Part shown: positions 46,380 through 55,432 of the stretch, piece after piece | Layout: each line of letters begins with the position of its first letter | Position numbering within the stretch: position 1 is the first letter of the stretch | Assembly (NCBI RefSeq): GCF_000739635.1 | Contig: NZ_BATQ01000008.1 | Span: 50,919 to 114,918, forward strand | Direction of reading: 5' to 3' | Origin: Verrucomicrobium sp. BvORR034 | GTDB taxonomy: Bacteria; Verrucomicrobiota; Verrucomicrobiia; Verrucomicrobiales; Verrucomicrobiaceae | DNA: 64,000 nt | The notes under the pieces: generated by a model | Database searches by the model: none | What the model was told of the DNA's origin: nothing | What the model saw: only the letters and a program-made list of their open reading frames with translations | Program-made: the position numbers and the translations under genes

Positions 46380-46476
46380 GAATTAGGAATGATGAATTAG
46401 GAATTGGCTTCGCTCCCCGAGTTTCAATGCTTCGAGGTGCAGGGAAGGAAATTCCTAATTCCTAATTCAGAATTCA
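46380..46476. repeat. TAATTCC-type inverted repeat between convergent genes
   Basis: AATTAGGAATTAGGAAT (about 46377-46393) and its inverted form AATTCCTAATTCCTAATT (about 46450-46467), with extra half units. It lies between the convergent SanA-like and lipoprotein genes. Similar AT-rich units, of other sequence, occur at 1930, 8981 and 34305. Confidence 0.7.
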
Positions 46477-46479
46477 TCA

Positions 46480-47187
46480 TTACTCTGTCGCCCCACCCGT
46501 CTCCGCCGGTTTGGTTTCACCTGTGCCTGTCGGCACGGGCGCGGGTGAGGCTGGGGTCACCGCATCCGGGACGGCGTCGGAAGCTGAGGCGGATTTTTTC
46601 ACTCGGGGACCGTCGGACTGGATCCACTTGAAGGTGTTGGGCTTGTCGCCCGGCACTTCAATCCACTCGCCTTGGTAGGCTTTGTCGGTGCGGAGTTTCC
46701 ACTGCTCGGCCTGCACTTCATGCAGGGGCTTGTTGGAGTCCTTGGCCACCTTCCGCATGAGCAGGGTGCGGTCTTCGTTCTCCGCGTTCACCGTGCGCTC
46801 CACGTATTCACCCCAGTCGCCGGCGGGCTTTTGGCGCAGATGCAACATTCCGCGGTGATCCTCGGCCACAAAGCGGTTGTCCTTGAGCCGCTGGATTTCC
46901 GCCATGCGGTTGCGCTGGCGTTCCACGGCTTCCTCATAGCTCACCTGGGCGGCATCCGGCTTGCCGGGTTCGTCACCCTTGTACTGGTACACGTCCAGCC
47001 GCATGCTCACGTCCACCTTGATGGGCTCAGGCGAGTTCACATCCACCTTGAAGTTGCTGCAAGACGTGAGGCTTGCGGCAGCCAGCAGTCCCACGCCCAG
47101 CGGCAGGAGAGCACGGCACCGAAGGCCAGCCTCATTCGCCTGAGGTGACAGTGGCGGCAGGTTTGTCCGTGGTCCAGCGGTGGTCAT
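46480..47187 (-). CDS. YnbE-YdbL-like fusion lipoprotein
   Basis: A 235-residue protein. The signal peptide ends in the lipobox SLTSC. The mature N-terminus (residues about 45-75, KVDVNSPEPIKVDVSMRLDVY) resembles the small YnbE lipoprotein; residues 75-175 (NRMAEIQRLKDNRFVAEDHRG...ENEDRTLLMRKVAKDSNKPL...QGEWIEVPG) resemble YdbL (DUF1318). In E. coli these are separate genes of the ydbH-ynbE-ydbL operon. The last 50 residues are Pro/Ala/Thr-rich. It follows the YdbH-like gene and overlaps it by about 56 bp if the ATG at 47187 is used; a start inside the overlap is possible. Confidence 0.72.
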   Translation of the reverse strand: MTTAGPRTNLPPLSPQANEAGLRCRALLPLGVGLLAAASLTSCSNFKVDVNSPEPIKVDVSMRLDVYQYKGDEPGKPDAAQVSYEEAVERQRNRMAEIQRLKDNRFVAEDHRGMLHLRQKPAGDWGEYVERTVNAENEDRTLLMRKVAKDSNKPLHEVQAEQWKLRTDKAYQGEWIEVPGDKPNTFKWIQSDGPRVKKSASASDAVPDAVTPASPAPVPTGTGETKPAETGGATE

Positions 47188-50100
47188 AGACGTTGATCTC
47201 GAATTTGCGGGAGCCGTTCGGGCCTTTGAAATGCAGCATGCCATTTCCTTCGCGTCCGTAAAAGCGGCAGTTCGCCTCGGCGTGGTCATACTCGAAGTCG
47301 CGCAGGGTTTCCAGTCCGATTTGGGTGAGCTTCCGCTGGATGTCGCCCCATTCCTTGGGCAGATCGTTGATCAGGCCGTTGAGCGCCTTGATGGTGAACT
47401 TGCCTGGGGAGTGGTTTTTGAAAGAACCATCCGCCTGATACAGCTCATCCTTGCTGCCCTGCGCCACCAGCGTGGCCTCCACCCGGCCATCGAGGATGAA
47501 GTAGCCCGGGCAGAACACCTGGGTCAGCTCATGCGTGGTCACGTTCTTGCCACCGATCCAGCCGTCCCAGTGGAAACTGTCGTCCAGATAAACATTCACC
47601 TGGCCGTTCACATACCCGTCATAGGCCTCGGCACCAAACTGCGAGTAGATCCCGGCGGAATCATAAGTCACACTCAGAAACGCCTTGCCCGTCTTCAGGC
47701 CCTTCCAGCGGATGCTGTCCACCTCGAAGGTCTCCACGAGGTTGTTGTCCCGCTGCTTGATGGGCAGGTTGAACTTCACCTGCCCCTTCATGTTCACCAG
47801 CTGGAGGTTGAGGTCGGGGATCTCATAAGTGTCCTTGGGGATGTCCAGATCCGCCTGGAGGGTGCCGCGGGTCACCTGGGTGTTGATATTGAAGGGAAAG
47901 GGGTCGCGGAACCCTTTGAGGGGCTTGCCCTTGGGCGCCACGATGAGTTTCCCGCTGTGCACCTGCAATGTGTTCACGCTCCAGGCTGCCTGGCTGGTGG
48001 GAGGCTCTGCCGCCACCACTGCGGAGGCCACATCCTGGACGAAGGCAGGATCATCCCCGGCCGCTACCACCATGGGCACCGGCATGCCCGGCTTGGCTCC
48101 CTCCATCACGTACTTGCGGTAGTAGTCCACATACCAGAAGAGGTCCTCACCCACATAGAGCGTGGGGCTCACGATCTCCACCTTGTCGATCTCCTTCCGC
48201 ATGAGCCCGCCCAGCGTGAAACTGAGGAACACACTGTCCAGTTCCGCCACCGGGCGCAGTGGTTCATACGGTGAAGGCACACGCAAGTTGGCCAGCTCGA
48301 TGCGCTGGGGGGCCACGTGAGTGGAGAGCCCCTCCGGCGACAGCGGGAGGTCCTTGGCATCAAACGCCACCCCGAACTTCACGGAGGACAGGCCGGGAAT
48401 GAGGTTCGAGATGGTCACTTGAGTCTGCTCGACGGCCATGCGACCCACCTCCCAGGGCGGTTCGGGAGCCCCAGTCCCAGCTCCGGCGGCTGGTTCTGGT
48501 TTGGGGACCGGAGGACCTGCCAGCTCCTCTGCCTCGTCATCCAATGCTGGTGCTTCTGCGTCCTTTCCAGCACCCTCTTTTTCAAAAAGCCGCATGAGCG
48601 GCTCCCCGGCATCCACGCTGGCGCCGGTCAGTTTTAGTTCCTCGATCCGCCGCTGCGTCCACATCTGGGGTAGCCGCACCGCCCCCTCCAGCGCGGTGGC
48701 CTGGGCGACGGGAAAAGGCAGGCGTGAGAGTGTGGGCAGGCTGGCGGAGAAGTTCTCGATCTTCACCCGGTGCAGCGGGTCGTCTTCTGAGGTGGTGTCC
48801 GTGCTCAGGTGGATGGTGGCATGCGCATCCACCGGCTTGGGCAGGTCACCCAGCAGGTCCACCAGACCCTCCCGCACCAGCACTTCGCCAAAGTGGAGCT
48901 GCTTCCACCAAGGTGGCCCGCTTTCCTTTGCGGGTTCCTCCTTTTTCACCTCTGAAGTAGTTTCCGTGATCTGTGACACCGTGGCCGCCTCCGGTCCCTC
49001 CGCGACCGGCGGGGGCGGGCCTTCCGGCACCGGGTAGGGAGGCCCCACCAGTTCCGGCTCGGTCGAGCGCGTGGTCAGCCAGGGCGTGTTGCCATCTCGA
49101 ATCCTCACCACCGGTTTTTCCAGCATGAGCCGCTCCACACGTTTGGTGCGGTTCCACTCATCGGGGGTGATCACCAGCTCACCGCGTGGCAGTTCCAGCC
49201 AGGCCTTCTTGGCAGCACCGCTTGGGGCAGGAGGAAAGGTCAGCTTGCCTTGCTCCACCTCCAGGGACTGGCGTTGCGCTGAGTGCCAGCCGGTGGCGTC
49301 CAGCAGCAGATCGGTCGTGTTCACCCCGCCTTTCACCTCCAGGAAGAATGACATGAGCTGGGGATCCTTGAGTGACACATCGGCCTTCTCCAGGCCCGCC
49401 TTCACCAGCAGCACGCCCGGGAAGGCCGTCTTCCCGGCAGCGTTTTCCGCAACCGACACTGGGGCGGTCGGCGCGGCCTGTTTGCCGCGTACGTGCTCCA
49501 GTAGTTTCCTCAGCGCCGGGGTCCAGCGCACCTGTGGTTCTTGCAACTGGAGCTGCTCCACCCGCACGGGCTGGCCGGGTACCATCTTGGCCACCTGCAC
49601 CTGCCCCTCCTTCATGCGCACATGGCCCTGGTTGTCCGGGGTGGCGACGCTCAGATAGGCCACCTCCAGTGCATGTGCGTCCATGGTGGGAGCTTGTCCG
49701 AACTGCCACTCGATGCCCGAGGTACGGTAGGTAAAGTGGACTTCGCTTTCCGGGAGCACTATGCCCATCGGATTGCCCTCCACAAATCGCTTCGCCGATA
49801 CTCCCGCGTCCAGGATCTCCAGCCGCCCAATGCGAATACCAGTCAGCAGCGATCCGGCCCCGGCACTCCCGTCCTGCGTGCGGACCACCGGCACTGCGTC
49901 TGGCAAGCTCTGGGCCTGCCGCGCCGAGTGTTGTTCTTTCATCTCTGTTGCCGTGCCCATCAGCGCAGCCAGCAGGGTGGGGGTGGCATGCAGTTCCGGT
50001 TGTTTCAAAGCCAGTTCATCCAGCTCCAACACCCCTTCTTTCACCCGGCCCTTCACGCGGAACTCCTCCAGCCGTACCGGCCGGGCTCCATCAGACTCCG

Positions 50101-50716
50101 AATTGATCTTCAACTGCAGCAGCGCCAGTTCCTGCTCCCCACTGCGGATGCGGCCGTTGGCATCCACCGCCACGTCCACCGCCTCGTAGTTGATTGTCAC
50201 CTCCGCCGTGGTTCGGGCATTCGGGTGAAAGCCTACCTTGGCGTTCTTGATGCGGAATCGGCCGATGGAATAGCCTGCCAGCACGGGTGGCTTGGTGGGG
50301 TCCACCGGGGCGGCGGTGGCAGCAGCCGCGGTGCCTTGCAGCCAGCGTTGATCCACCAGGATTTCAGGTTCCTCCAGGGTGATCTCCGTGAGGCGCTTGG
50401 CCCGCAGGTGGTCGATGCCCACCTCGCCCACGATGCGGGGCAGGCGCAGCACCACTGCGCCGCTCTTCCGGTCTTTCAGCACAAGACCCCGTACCTCCAG
50501 ATGGCCGTTGCGATCGAGGTCCAGGCCTTCCAGCTGCGCTTGATAGGGGCCGATCTGAGCCAGAGCCCGGTTGGCCAGGCTCACCCGCTCCAGATAACCC
50601 CACCACAACCCGCCACCCAGCGTCAGCACACCCAGGAATCCCAGCAGGAACATCCACCGGAACAAACGCCGCCAGAACCGGCGGGGGCGCTTGGGCTGGG
50701 GGGACGCCTCGGGCAT
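47132..50716 (-). CDS. YdbH-like AsmA-superfamily envelope protein
   Basis: A 1194-residue protein, anchored by one N-terminal membrane helix (residues 20-42, FRWMFLLGFLGVLTLGGGLWW). The rest is a long beta-rich periplasmic region of the AsmA/TamB/YdbH type, which forms hydrophobic grooves that carry phospholipids between membranes. The C-terminal region (AFGAEAYDGYVNGQVNVYL; LINDLPKEWGDIQRKLTQIGLETLRDFEYDHAEANC) matches the conserved end of YdbH. An acidic, Pro-rich linker lies near residues 740-790. It precedes the YnbE-YdbL-like gene. In E. coli YdbH-YnbE bridges the two membranes. Confidence 0.8.
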   Translation of the reverse strand: MPEASPQPKRPRRFWRRLFRWMFLLGFLGVLTLGGGLWWGYLERVSLANRALAQIGPYQAQLEGLDLDRNGHLEVRGLVLKDRKSGAVVLRLPRIVGEVGIDHLRAKRLTEITLEEPEILVDQRWLQGTAAAATAAPVDPTKPPVLAGYSIGRFRIKNAKVGFHPNARTTAEVTINYEAVDVAVDANGRIRSGEQELALLQLKINSESDGARPVRLEEFRVKGRVKEGVLELDELALKQPELHATPTLLAALMGTATEMKEQHSARQAQSLPDAVPVVRTQDGSAGAGSLLTGIRIGRLEILDAGVSAKRFVEGNPMGIVLPESEVHFTYRTSGIEWQFGQAPTMDAHALEVAYLSVATPDNQGHVRMKEGQVQVAKMVPGQPVRVEQLQLQEPQVRWTPALRKLLEHVRGKQAAPTAPVSVAENAAGKTAFPGVLLVKAGLEKADVSLKDPQLMSFFLEVKGGVNTTDLLLDATGWHSAQRQSLEVEQGKLTFPPAPSGAAKKAWLELPRGELVITPDEWNRTKRVERLMLEKPVVRIRDGNTPWLTTRSTEPELVGPPYPVPEGPPPPVAEGPEAATVSQITETTSEVKKEEPAKESGPPWWKQLHFGEVLVREGLVDLLGDLPKPVDAHATIHLSTDTTSEDDPLHRVKIENFSASLPTLSRLPFPVAQATALEGAVRLPQMWTQRRIEELKLTGASVDAGEPLMRLFEKEGAGKDAEAPALDDEAEELAGPPVPKPEPAAGAGTGAPEPPWEVGRMAVEQTQVTISNLIPGLSSVKFGVAFDAKDLPLSPEGLSTHVAPQRIELANLRVPSPYEPLRPVAELDSVFLSFTLGGLMRKEIDKVEIVSPTLYVGEDLFWYVDYYRKYVMEGAKPGMPVPMVVAAGDDPAFVQDVASAVVAAEPPTSQAAWSVNTLQVHSGKLIVAPKGKPLKGFRDPFPFNINTQVTRGTLQADLDIPKDTYEIPDLNLQLVNMKGQVKFNLPIKQRDNNLVETFEVDSIRWKGLKTGKAFLSVTYDSAGIYSQFGAEAYDGYVNGQVNVYLDDSFHWDGWIGGKNVTTHELTQVFCPGYFILDGRVEATLVAQGSKDELYQADGSFKNHSPGKFTIKALNGLINDLPKEWGDIQRKLTQIGLETLRDFEYDHAEANCRFYGREGNGMLHFKGPNGSRKFEINVYDHRWTTDKPAATVTSGE

Positions 50717-50884
50717 GGTGGGCAGGATAGAGGATGTGGTGGGAATTGCGAGGACTTCGACCGCCAGTTGCCGCTCGCGTGCTGCATCCGCCAAACAAAA
50801 TCAGTTTTTTTGATATGCTTGCAATCCATTGGGAAAGGTTGCACCCTCGGCGCGTCTCCGCCCCACCTCCCGCCTGTCTTTGTC

Positions 50885-51202
50885 ATGATTGTCCTGGTGC
50901 GCACCATGGCCCTGTTCGGGGCCACCCTCATGTCCTCCTCCTGCGTCTGGTGGTTCTTTGAACCGAAGACGGAGAACAAGGCGGAGATTAAGAAAAAGGC
51001 CCGCCTCATGGCGGTGCCGCCGCATCCGATGACGTGGCCGGAGTTCGTCACCGCGAACCAAGGGCGCGGCCTGACCATTCCCCAGCTGGAGCGACGTTTC
51101 AACTCGGCCGATGACAATGGGGATGGGCTGCTGACTCCGCAGGAAATCGCCCATCACCGCACCCAGGCCGCTGCCCGCAAAGGTCAGCAGCCAGGCACCT
51201 AG
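50885..51202 (+). CDS. Small EF-hand lipoprotein
   Basis: A 105-residue protein. Signal peptide ends near SSSC, a plausible lipobox. The C-terminal half has one EF-hand loop (DDNGDGLLTPQE) preceded by a helix that resembles the other half. It may bind calcium. Start at 50885 or 50906. Its 3' end overlaps the iron ABC ATPase gene by 4 bp on the other strand. Confidence 0.75.
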   Translation: MIVLVRTMALFGATLMSSSCVWWFFEPKTENKAEIKKKARLMAVPPHPMTWPEFVTANQGRGLTIPQLERRFNSADDNGDGLLTPQEIAHHRTQAAARKGQQPGT

Positions 51203-52242
51203 CGCCCTGTGCGTGGTCGCGGAAGCAGTGCCCAGATTTCTCCTGCGGCGATGGCTTCTGGACCCCGGTGCTGCACGCGCACGTCGAAGGGGTTCTTGCC
51301 CGGCAGCGTGCAATCCAGCGTCACATCATAGTGATCGCCCTGGAAGGAGACCGTCCGGACCACGCCTCTGAGCACGCCTTCTGGCGCAGCCATTGAAGGG
51401 GCCAGTTCCAGGTCCTCGGGCCGGACCCACAGACCCTGATCTTCAGCGGCAGCGGGGCCGATGTCGCACTCGATCACCGTGCCGCAGGGGCGCACCAGGC
51501 TGGCGGCCGGGATGAAATTGCAGACGCCAAACAGCTGCGCCACGTAGCGGTTGGCCGGGGCATGGTAGATCTCCGCTGGCGTGCCCACCTGCTGAATCAC
51601 TCCGCGGTAGAGCACGGCAATGCGGTCCGCGACCGAGAGCGCATCCTGCGTGTGGTGGGTGACCAGCAGGGCGCTGGTGCCCCGTTTCTTGAGAATCCGC
51701 CGCGTCTCATCCCGGATCTCCACCCGCCACTGGGGGTCGAGATTGCTGAAGGGTTCATCCAGCAGCAGCAGCCGCGGTTCGGGTGCCAGAGCCCGCACCA
51801 GGGCAATGCGCTGGCGTTCACCGCCCGAGAGTTCATGGGGGTACCGCCGCTCATATCCCGGCAGTCCCACCAGAGCCAGCAATTCCTCGATCCGTCGCTT
51901 TTGCTCCGCCCGGTCGAGACGGCGAATCCCAAAGGCGATGTTGGCGGCGACGGTCAGGTGGGGGAACAACGCGTGATGCTGGAACACCAGGCCAACGCCG
52001 CGATGTTCCGCATCGACGTTCTTGCTTCCATCCGTCACGGTGATGTCCCCGACCGTGATCTGTCCGGCATCGGCTGTCTCCAGCCCCGCGATCAGACGCA
52101 GCAGGGTGGTCTTGCCACTGCCGCTCTCGCCCACCAGAGCGAGTAGTTCTCCCGGCTGCATTTGCAGGCTGGCGTCTCTCACCGCCGGGCGTTCCGAGCG
52201 AGGGTAGGTCTTGGAGAGATTCGTGAGGTGAAGCAGGCTCAT
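51199..52242 (-). CDS. fbpC: Iron(III) ABC transporter ATPase
   Basis: A 347-residue ATPase of the FbpC/PotA type. Walker A GESGSGKTTLLR, signature LSGGERQRIAL, Walker B LLLLDEPFSNLD and H-loop LVTHHTQDAL are present. The C-terminal 120 residues form a TOBE-like domain. Its ATG overlaps the permease stop by 4 bp. Energises iron(III) uptake across the inner membrane. Confidence 0.93.
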   Translation of the reverse strand: MSLLHLTNLSKTYPRSERPAVRDASLQMQPGELLALVGESGSGKTTLLRLIAGLETADAGQITVGDITVTDGSKNVDAEHRGVGLVFQHHALFPHLTVAANIAFGIRRLDRAEQKRRIEELLALVGLPGYERRYPHELSGGERQRIALVRALAPEPRLLLLDEPFSNLDPQWRVEIRDETRRILKKRGTSALLVTHHTQDALSVADRIAVLYRGVIQQVGTPAEIYHAPANRYVAQLFGVCNFIPAASLVRPCGTVIECDIGPAAAEDQGLWVRPEDLELAPSMAAPEGVLRGVVRTVSFQGDHYDVTLDCTLPGKNPFDVRVQHRGPEAIAAGEIWALLPRPRTGR

Positions 52243-53873
52243 TCGGAACGGGGTTGGCGCAGATGGACGAGCGGGATCAGCCCCAGCAGACTGAGGCCGA
52301 TAAGGACGAGGGCAGGCGTGGCGGCTTCCGGGATGCGACTCTCATCCGTCAGCCGGAAGATGCGGGTGGCCAGCGTCTCGTAGTTAAAGGGACGCAGGAC
52401 CAGCGTCAGGGTCAGTTCCTTGAAAACGTCGATGAAGGTGAGGGTTGCGGCCGCCAGAAGGGCCGGCCAGACCAGAGGCACCTCGATGCGCCAGAGCGCA
52501 GCCCAAGGTTTGGTTCCCAAGGTGCGCGCGGCTTCATGCAGCGAGGCAGGCACCCGTTTGAACCCGGCATCCACGGCCTGCAGACCGACCGCCAGAAAGC
52601 GGACGAAGTAAGCGAAGACCAATCCGGTCACGGAGGCGCTCAGTGCGGCAAAGCCCATCCCGGGCAGGGTGGCGATCCAGGTGAGCAGGCCACCCACGCC
52701 CACGGCCACCAGAGCGCTCGGAATCGCGTACCCCAACAGGCCGATGCGCCGTCCCACCCTCAATGAAGCCGAGCGCCAGGCCCGCTGAGTGCCCGTCATG
52801 AGCAGAGCGGCGGCCACGACCAGCAAGGCCACGCCGCCTGCCAGACCAAAGCTGTGTCCTGCGGCCTGCAGTGTGGCGCCCCAATCCGTTTCCTGCCAGC
52901 TCTGCGAGGCCCATCGGCCTAGCCGCCAGCCGGGAATGCCAAAGCCCAGCAGCAGGGGGATGAGGCAGAGCAATGCCATGCCTCCCCGCCACGCCCAGCC
53001 GGGCCGCCGACGGGCCAGCAAGGTCTCCCCGGTCTCGCTGTCGAAACCGCGCCGCCCGCGTTGCAGCCGCTCCAGCATCACCGCGCCCATGGCAAAGATC
53101 AGCAGAAACACCGCCAGCCGGATGGCTGCCCCCAGATCGCCCTCGCTTAACCACACCCGGAACACCCCCACCGTGAGGGGCGAGAGTCCGAAGTAGGATA
53201 CAACGCCGTAGTCGTTGATCGTCTCAAAGGCCACCAGGCTGGCACCTGCCGCCATGGCAGGCCGGGCCATGGGCAGGGCCACCGTCCAGAACTGGCGCGC
53301 GGGCCCGGCACCCAAGAGCCGTGCCGCCTCCAGCGGACCGGCGGTTTGGCGGCTGAACGAGGCCAGACAGGTCAGGTACACGTACGGCGAAAGCGTTGCC
53401 CCTAGAACCAGGACAGCGAGCACCCATCGCGCGACTTGCTGGGCAGCCAGGAAGGCATCGATGCCGAACTTCTGGCGCACCCAGATGTACACGGGGACCA
53501 GACCCTCCAGGGCATCCCCATAGGCCATGGCCGCAACGTAGCCGGGCATGGCCAGGGGCAGCAGAAGAGTCCACTGAAAAAATGCGCGCCCCGGGAACTG
53601 GGCGGTCGCCACCCACCAGGCCGTCGGCACCCCTAGTGCGAGAGCGAGGACCACCACCAGCGCGATCAGCAGCAGCGTCTGCCAGACATAGCCCGGCAGC
53701 AGAACCTCCACGAGATGCGCCCATGCGTCCCCAGCGGGTGCAGCCAGGCGGACAAAAACTAATAACAAAGGCAGAAGTACCAGCAACGCGGGCATCCACG
53801 CCAAGGCGACGGAGGGGCGAAACCTGCCGCCCCGGAGGCGGGGGGCGGATGTCCTGGTGGGGGATTCAGACAT
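52239..53873 (-). CDS. fbpB: Iron(III) ABC transporter permease (FbpB/SfuB type)
   Basis: A 544-residue inner-membrane protein with about twelve helices in two permease halves. Two EAA-type loops contact the ATPase: EAARLLGAGPARQFWTVALPMARPA and EAARTLGTKPWAALWRIEVPLVWP. Gene order A-B-C with the SBP gene upstream matches the Fbp/Fut family. Confidence 0.92.
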   Translation of the reverse strand: MSESPTRTSAPRLRGGRFRPSVALAWMPALLVLLPLLLVFVRLAAPAGDAWAHLVEVLLPGYVWQTLLLIALVVVLALALGVPTAWWVATAQFPGRAFFQWTLLLPLAMPGYVAAMAYGDALEGLVPVYIWVRQKFGIDAFLAAQQVARWVLAVLVLGATLSPYVYLTCLASFSRQTAGPLEAARLLGAGPARQFWTVALPMARPAMAAGASLVAFETINDYGVVSYFGLSPLTVGVFRVWLSEGDLGAAIRLAVFLLIFAMGAVMLERLQRGRRGFDSETGETLLARRRPGWAWRGGMALLCLIPLLLGFGIPGWRLGRWASQSWQETDWGATLQAAGHSFGLAGGVALLVVAAALLMTGTQRAWRSASLRVGRRIGLLGYAIPSALVAVGVGGLLTWIATLPGMGFAALSASVTGLVFAYFVRFLAVGLQAVDAGFKRVPASLHEAARTLGTKPWAALWRIEVPLVWPALLAAATLTFIDVFKELTLTLVLRPFNYETLATRIFRLTDESRIPEAATPALVLIGLSLLGLIPLVHLRQPRSE

Positions 53874-53935
53874 CGGTACAGTCTGGCCAGCAGCATGAAG
53901 GGGTCAACTCCACCTTGCTGACCGGTAAAACAGAA

Positions 53936-53963
53936 GCGGCAGGTGCCTTGCCGCACCTGCCGC
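53936..53963 (-). terminator. Attenuator-like hairpin between fbpA and fbpB
   Basis: GCGGCAGGTGC pairs with GCACCTGCCGC (11 bp, 6-nt loop). On the minus strand it is followed by TTCTGTTTTACC. It lies 34 bp after the fbpA stop and would lower permease expression relative to the binding protein, as is usual in ABC operons. Confidence 0.75.
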
Positions 53964-53996
53964 CACGAGATTGAAGGAAGGTTCGAGGAGCCGGAG

Positions 53997-55040
53997 TTAT
54001 TTCCAGCCAGCCTTGTCGAAGAGGCGCACGGCCTGCTCCTGATACCGTCCGATCTGCGGGAAGGTCACCTCATCCAGCTTGAACTCGCCCCATGCCTTGT
54101 GTGTTTCGCTCAGGCTCAGGTCGCGGTTTACAGGGAATTCATAGGTGCCATTGGCGATCAGCTTCTGGATCTCCGGGGTAGTCAGGAACTCCAGGTAGGC
54201 CTTCGCGTTTTCAGCGTTCTTGGCGTACACCGTCAGGCCTGCGCCAGCGATGTTGGCATGCGTGCCGCGCCCCGTCTGGTTGGGGAAGAGCACCGTCACC
54301 TTCTTCGCTGCCGCCTGTTCGGCCGGATCTTTGGAGTTCAGCAGCATCCCCAGATAGTAGGTGTTGGACACGCACACATCGGCCAGCCCGGAGGCCACGC
54401 CTTTGATCTGGTCGCGATCACCGCCCTGCGGAGGACGGGCCAGGTTGGCCACCACGCCTTTTGCCCAAGCTTCGGCTTTCTCCTCACCATCTGCGGCGAT
54501 CAGAGAGGCCAGCAGGGACTGGTTGTAGGCGTTGCCAGAGGAGCGGATCAGAAGGCGGCCGCGCCATTTCGGGTCGGCGAGATCCTCGTAGTTCGAGATC
54601 TCACCGGGCTTCACGCGGTCTTGCGCATAGAGGATGACGCGGGCGCGCAGTGCATAGGCATACCAGTGACCGCCAGGGTCGCGGAGGGCGGCAGGCACCC
54701 GTTGCTCCAGCACCTCAGACTTCAGTGGTTTCAGCAAACCCGCTTCCTTGGCGCGCTGCAACCTGCCAGCATCCACCGTCACCAGCAGATCCGCCGGACT
54801 GTTCGCCCCTTCGGATTTGAGACGCTCAATGAGCTGGTCCGCCTCGGCAGACACCACGTTCACCTTAATGCCCGTGCGCTCGGTGAAAAGCGCATTGATC
54901 TCCTCATCCGCCTTGTAGTGGCGGTGGGTATAGACGTTCAGCTCTTTGGCAGACAACAGAGTGCCGCCCAAGAAAGTGAGACCCGTGAGGAGGAGCCAGG
55001 AGCGAAAGCCTGTGCTGGGATTGTTGAGATTTATTCTCAT
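53997..55040 (-). CDS. fbpA: Iron(III) substrate-binding protein (FbpA/FutA type)
   Basis: A 347-residue periplasmic binding protein. The signal peptide (MRINLNNPSTG FRSWLLLTGLTFLGG) is cleaved near LSAKE. Family markers: NVYTHRHYKAD near the N-terminus, NTYYLGMLLNS with the paired Tyr ligands and GRGTHANIAGAGL. Start at 55040 gives a normal signal peptide. First gene of the operon; a weak Fur-like TGATGAGAATAAATC spans its start codon, not counted as an operator. Confidence 0.94.
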   Translation of the reverse strand: MRINLNNPSTGFRSWLLLTGLTFLGGTLLSAKELNVYTHRHYKADEEINALFTERTGIKVNVVSAEADQLIERLKSEGANSPADLLVTVDAGRLQRAKEAGLLKPLKSEVLEQRVPAALRDPGGHWYAYALRARVILYAQDRVKPGEISNYEDLADPKWRGRLLIRSSGNAYNQSLLASLIAADGEEKAEAWAKGVVANLARPPQGGDRDQIKGVASGLADVCVSNTYYLGMLLNSKDPAEQAAAKKVTVLFPNQTGRGTHANIAGAGLTVYAKNAENAKAYLEFLTTPEIQKLIANGTYEFPVNRDLSLSETHKAWGEFKLDEVTFPQIGRYQEQAVRLFDKAGWK

Positions 55041-55432
55041 CAAGAAAGCAACCACACTTCAGAATCGTGGCAAGCGAATATTAACGGACGTTCATGTGGG
55101 TGTGGTAGATGACCGGCTGGGGGCGCGGGGAAAGGAGTACAGAGCTTCAACTCGTATATTGGAGCCACGTGGGTAGCGCGACTGACGAGCTAAAGCTCTA
55201 TACTACTTTGCTTCGCCCAACCGACCTACCCAGCAGACCACTGCATGAAAAATTCCGGAAAACCCGTACTCGCTTCAAGCTTGCAGCACTGCTGCAACCC
55301 GTATGAAACTTGATTCATTCGAGTTTCCATGAAGGCCATTTTACTGGAAGCTAGGAATCTTCCACCTGAGCATCCGTATCCTTTTCAACCACGCTTCTTT
55401 TCTGCCCCGCTCCGGGGCGGGCCCCTGAAATC
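55041..55432. other. Intergenic region with a repeat pair
   Basis: 392 bp between divergent fbpA and the response regulator gene. It carries the GAGCTAAAGCTCT-type inverted pair (55137-55155 and 55180-55205). The fbp promoter must lie within 55041-55130; no clear -35/-10 boxes are seen. No gene. Confidence 0.5.
55137..55205. repeat. Paired GAGCTAAAGCTCT element
   Basis: AGTACAGAGCTTCAACTCGT and the inverted GACTGACGAGCTAAAGCTCTATACT (55180-55204). The right arm, GACTGACGAGCTAAAGCTCT, is the reverse complement of 12461-12480. Confidence 0.6.

Noticed and set aside
55026..55040. Fur-box-like TGATGAGAATAAATC at the fbpA start
   Set aside because: It overlaps the start codon and codes for MRINL; match to the Fur consensus is partial, so I do not call an operator.
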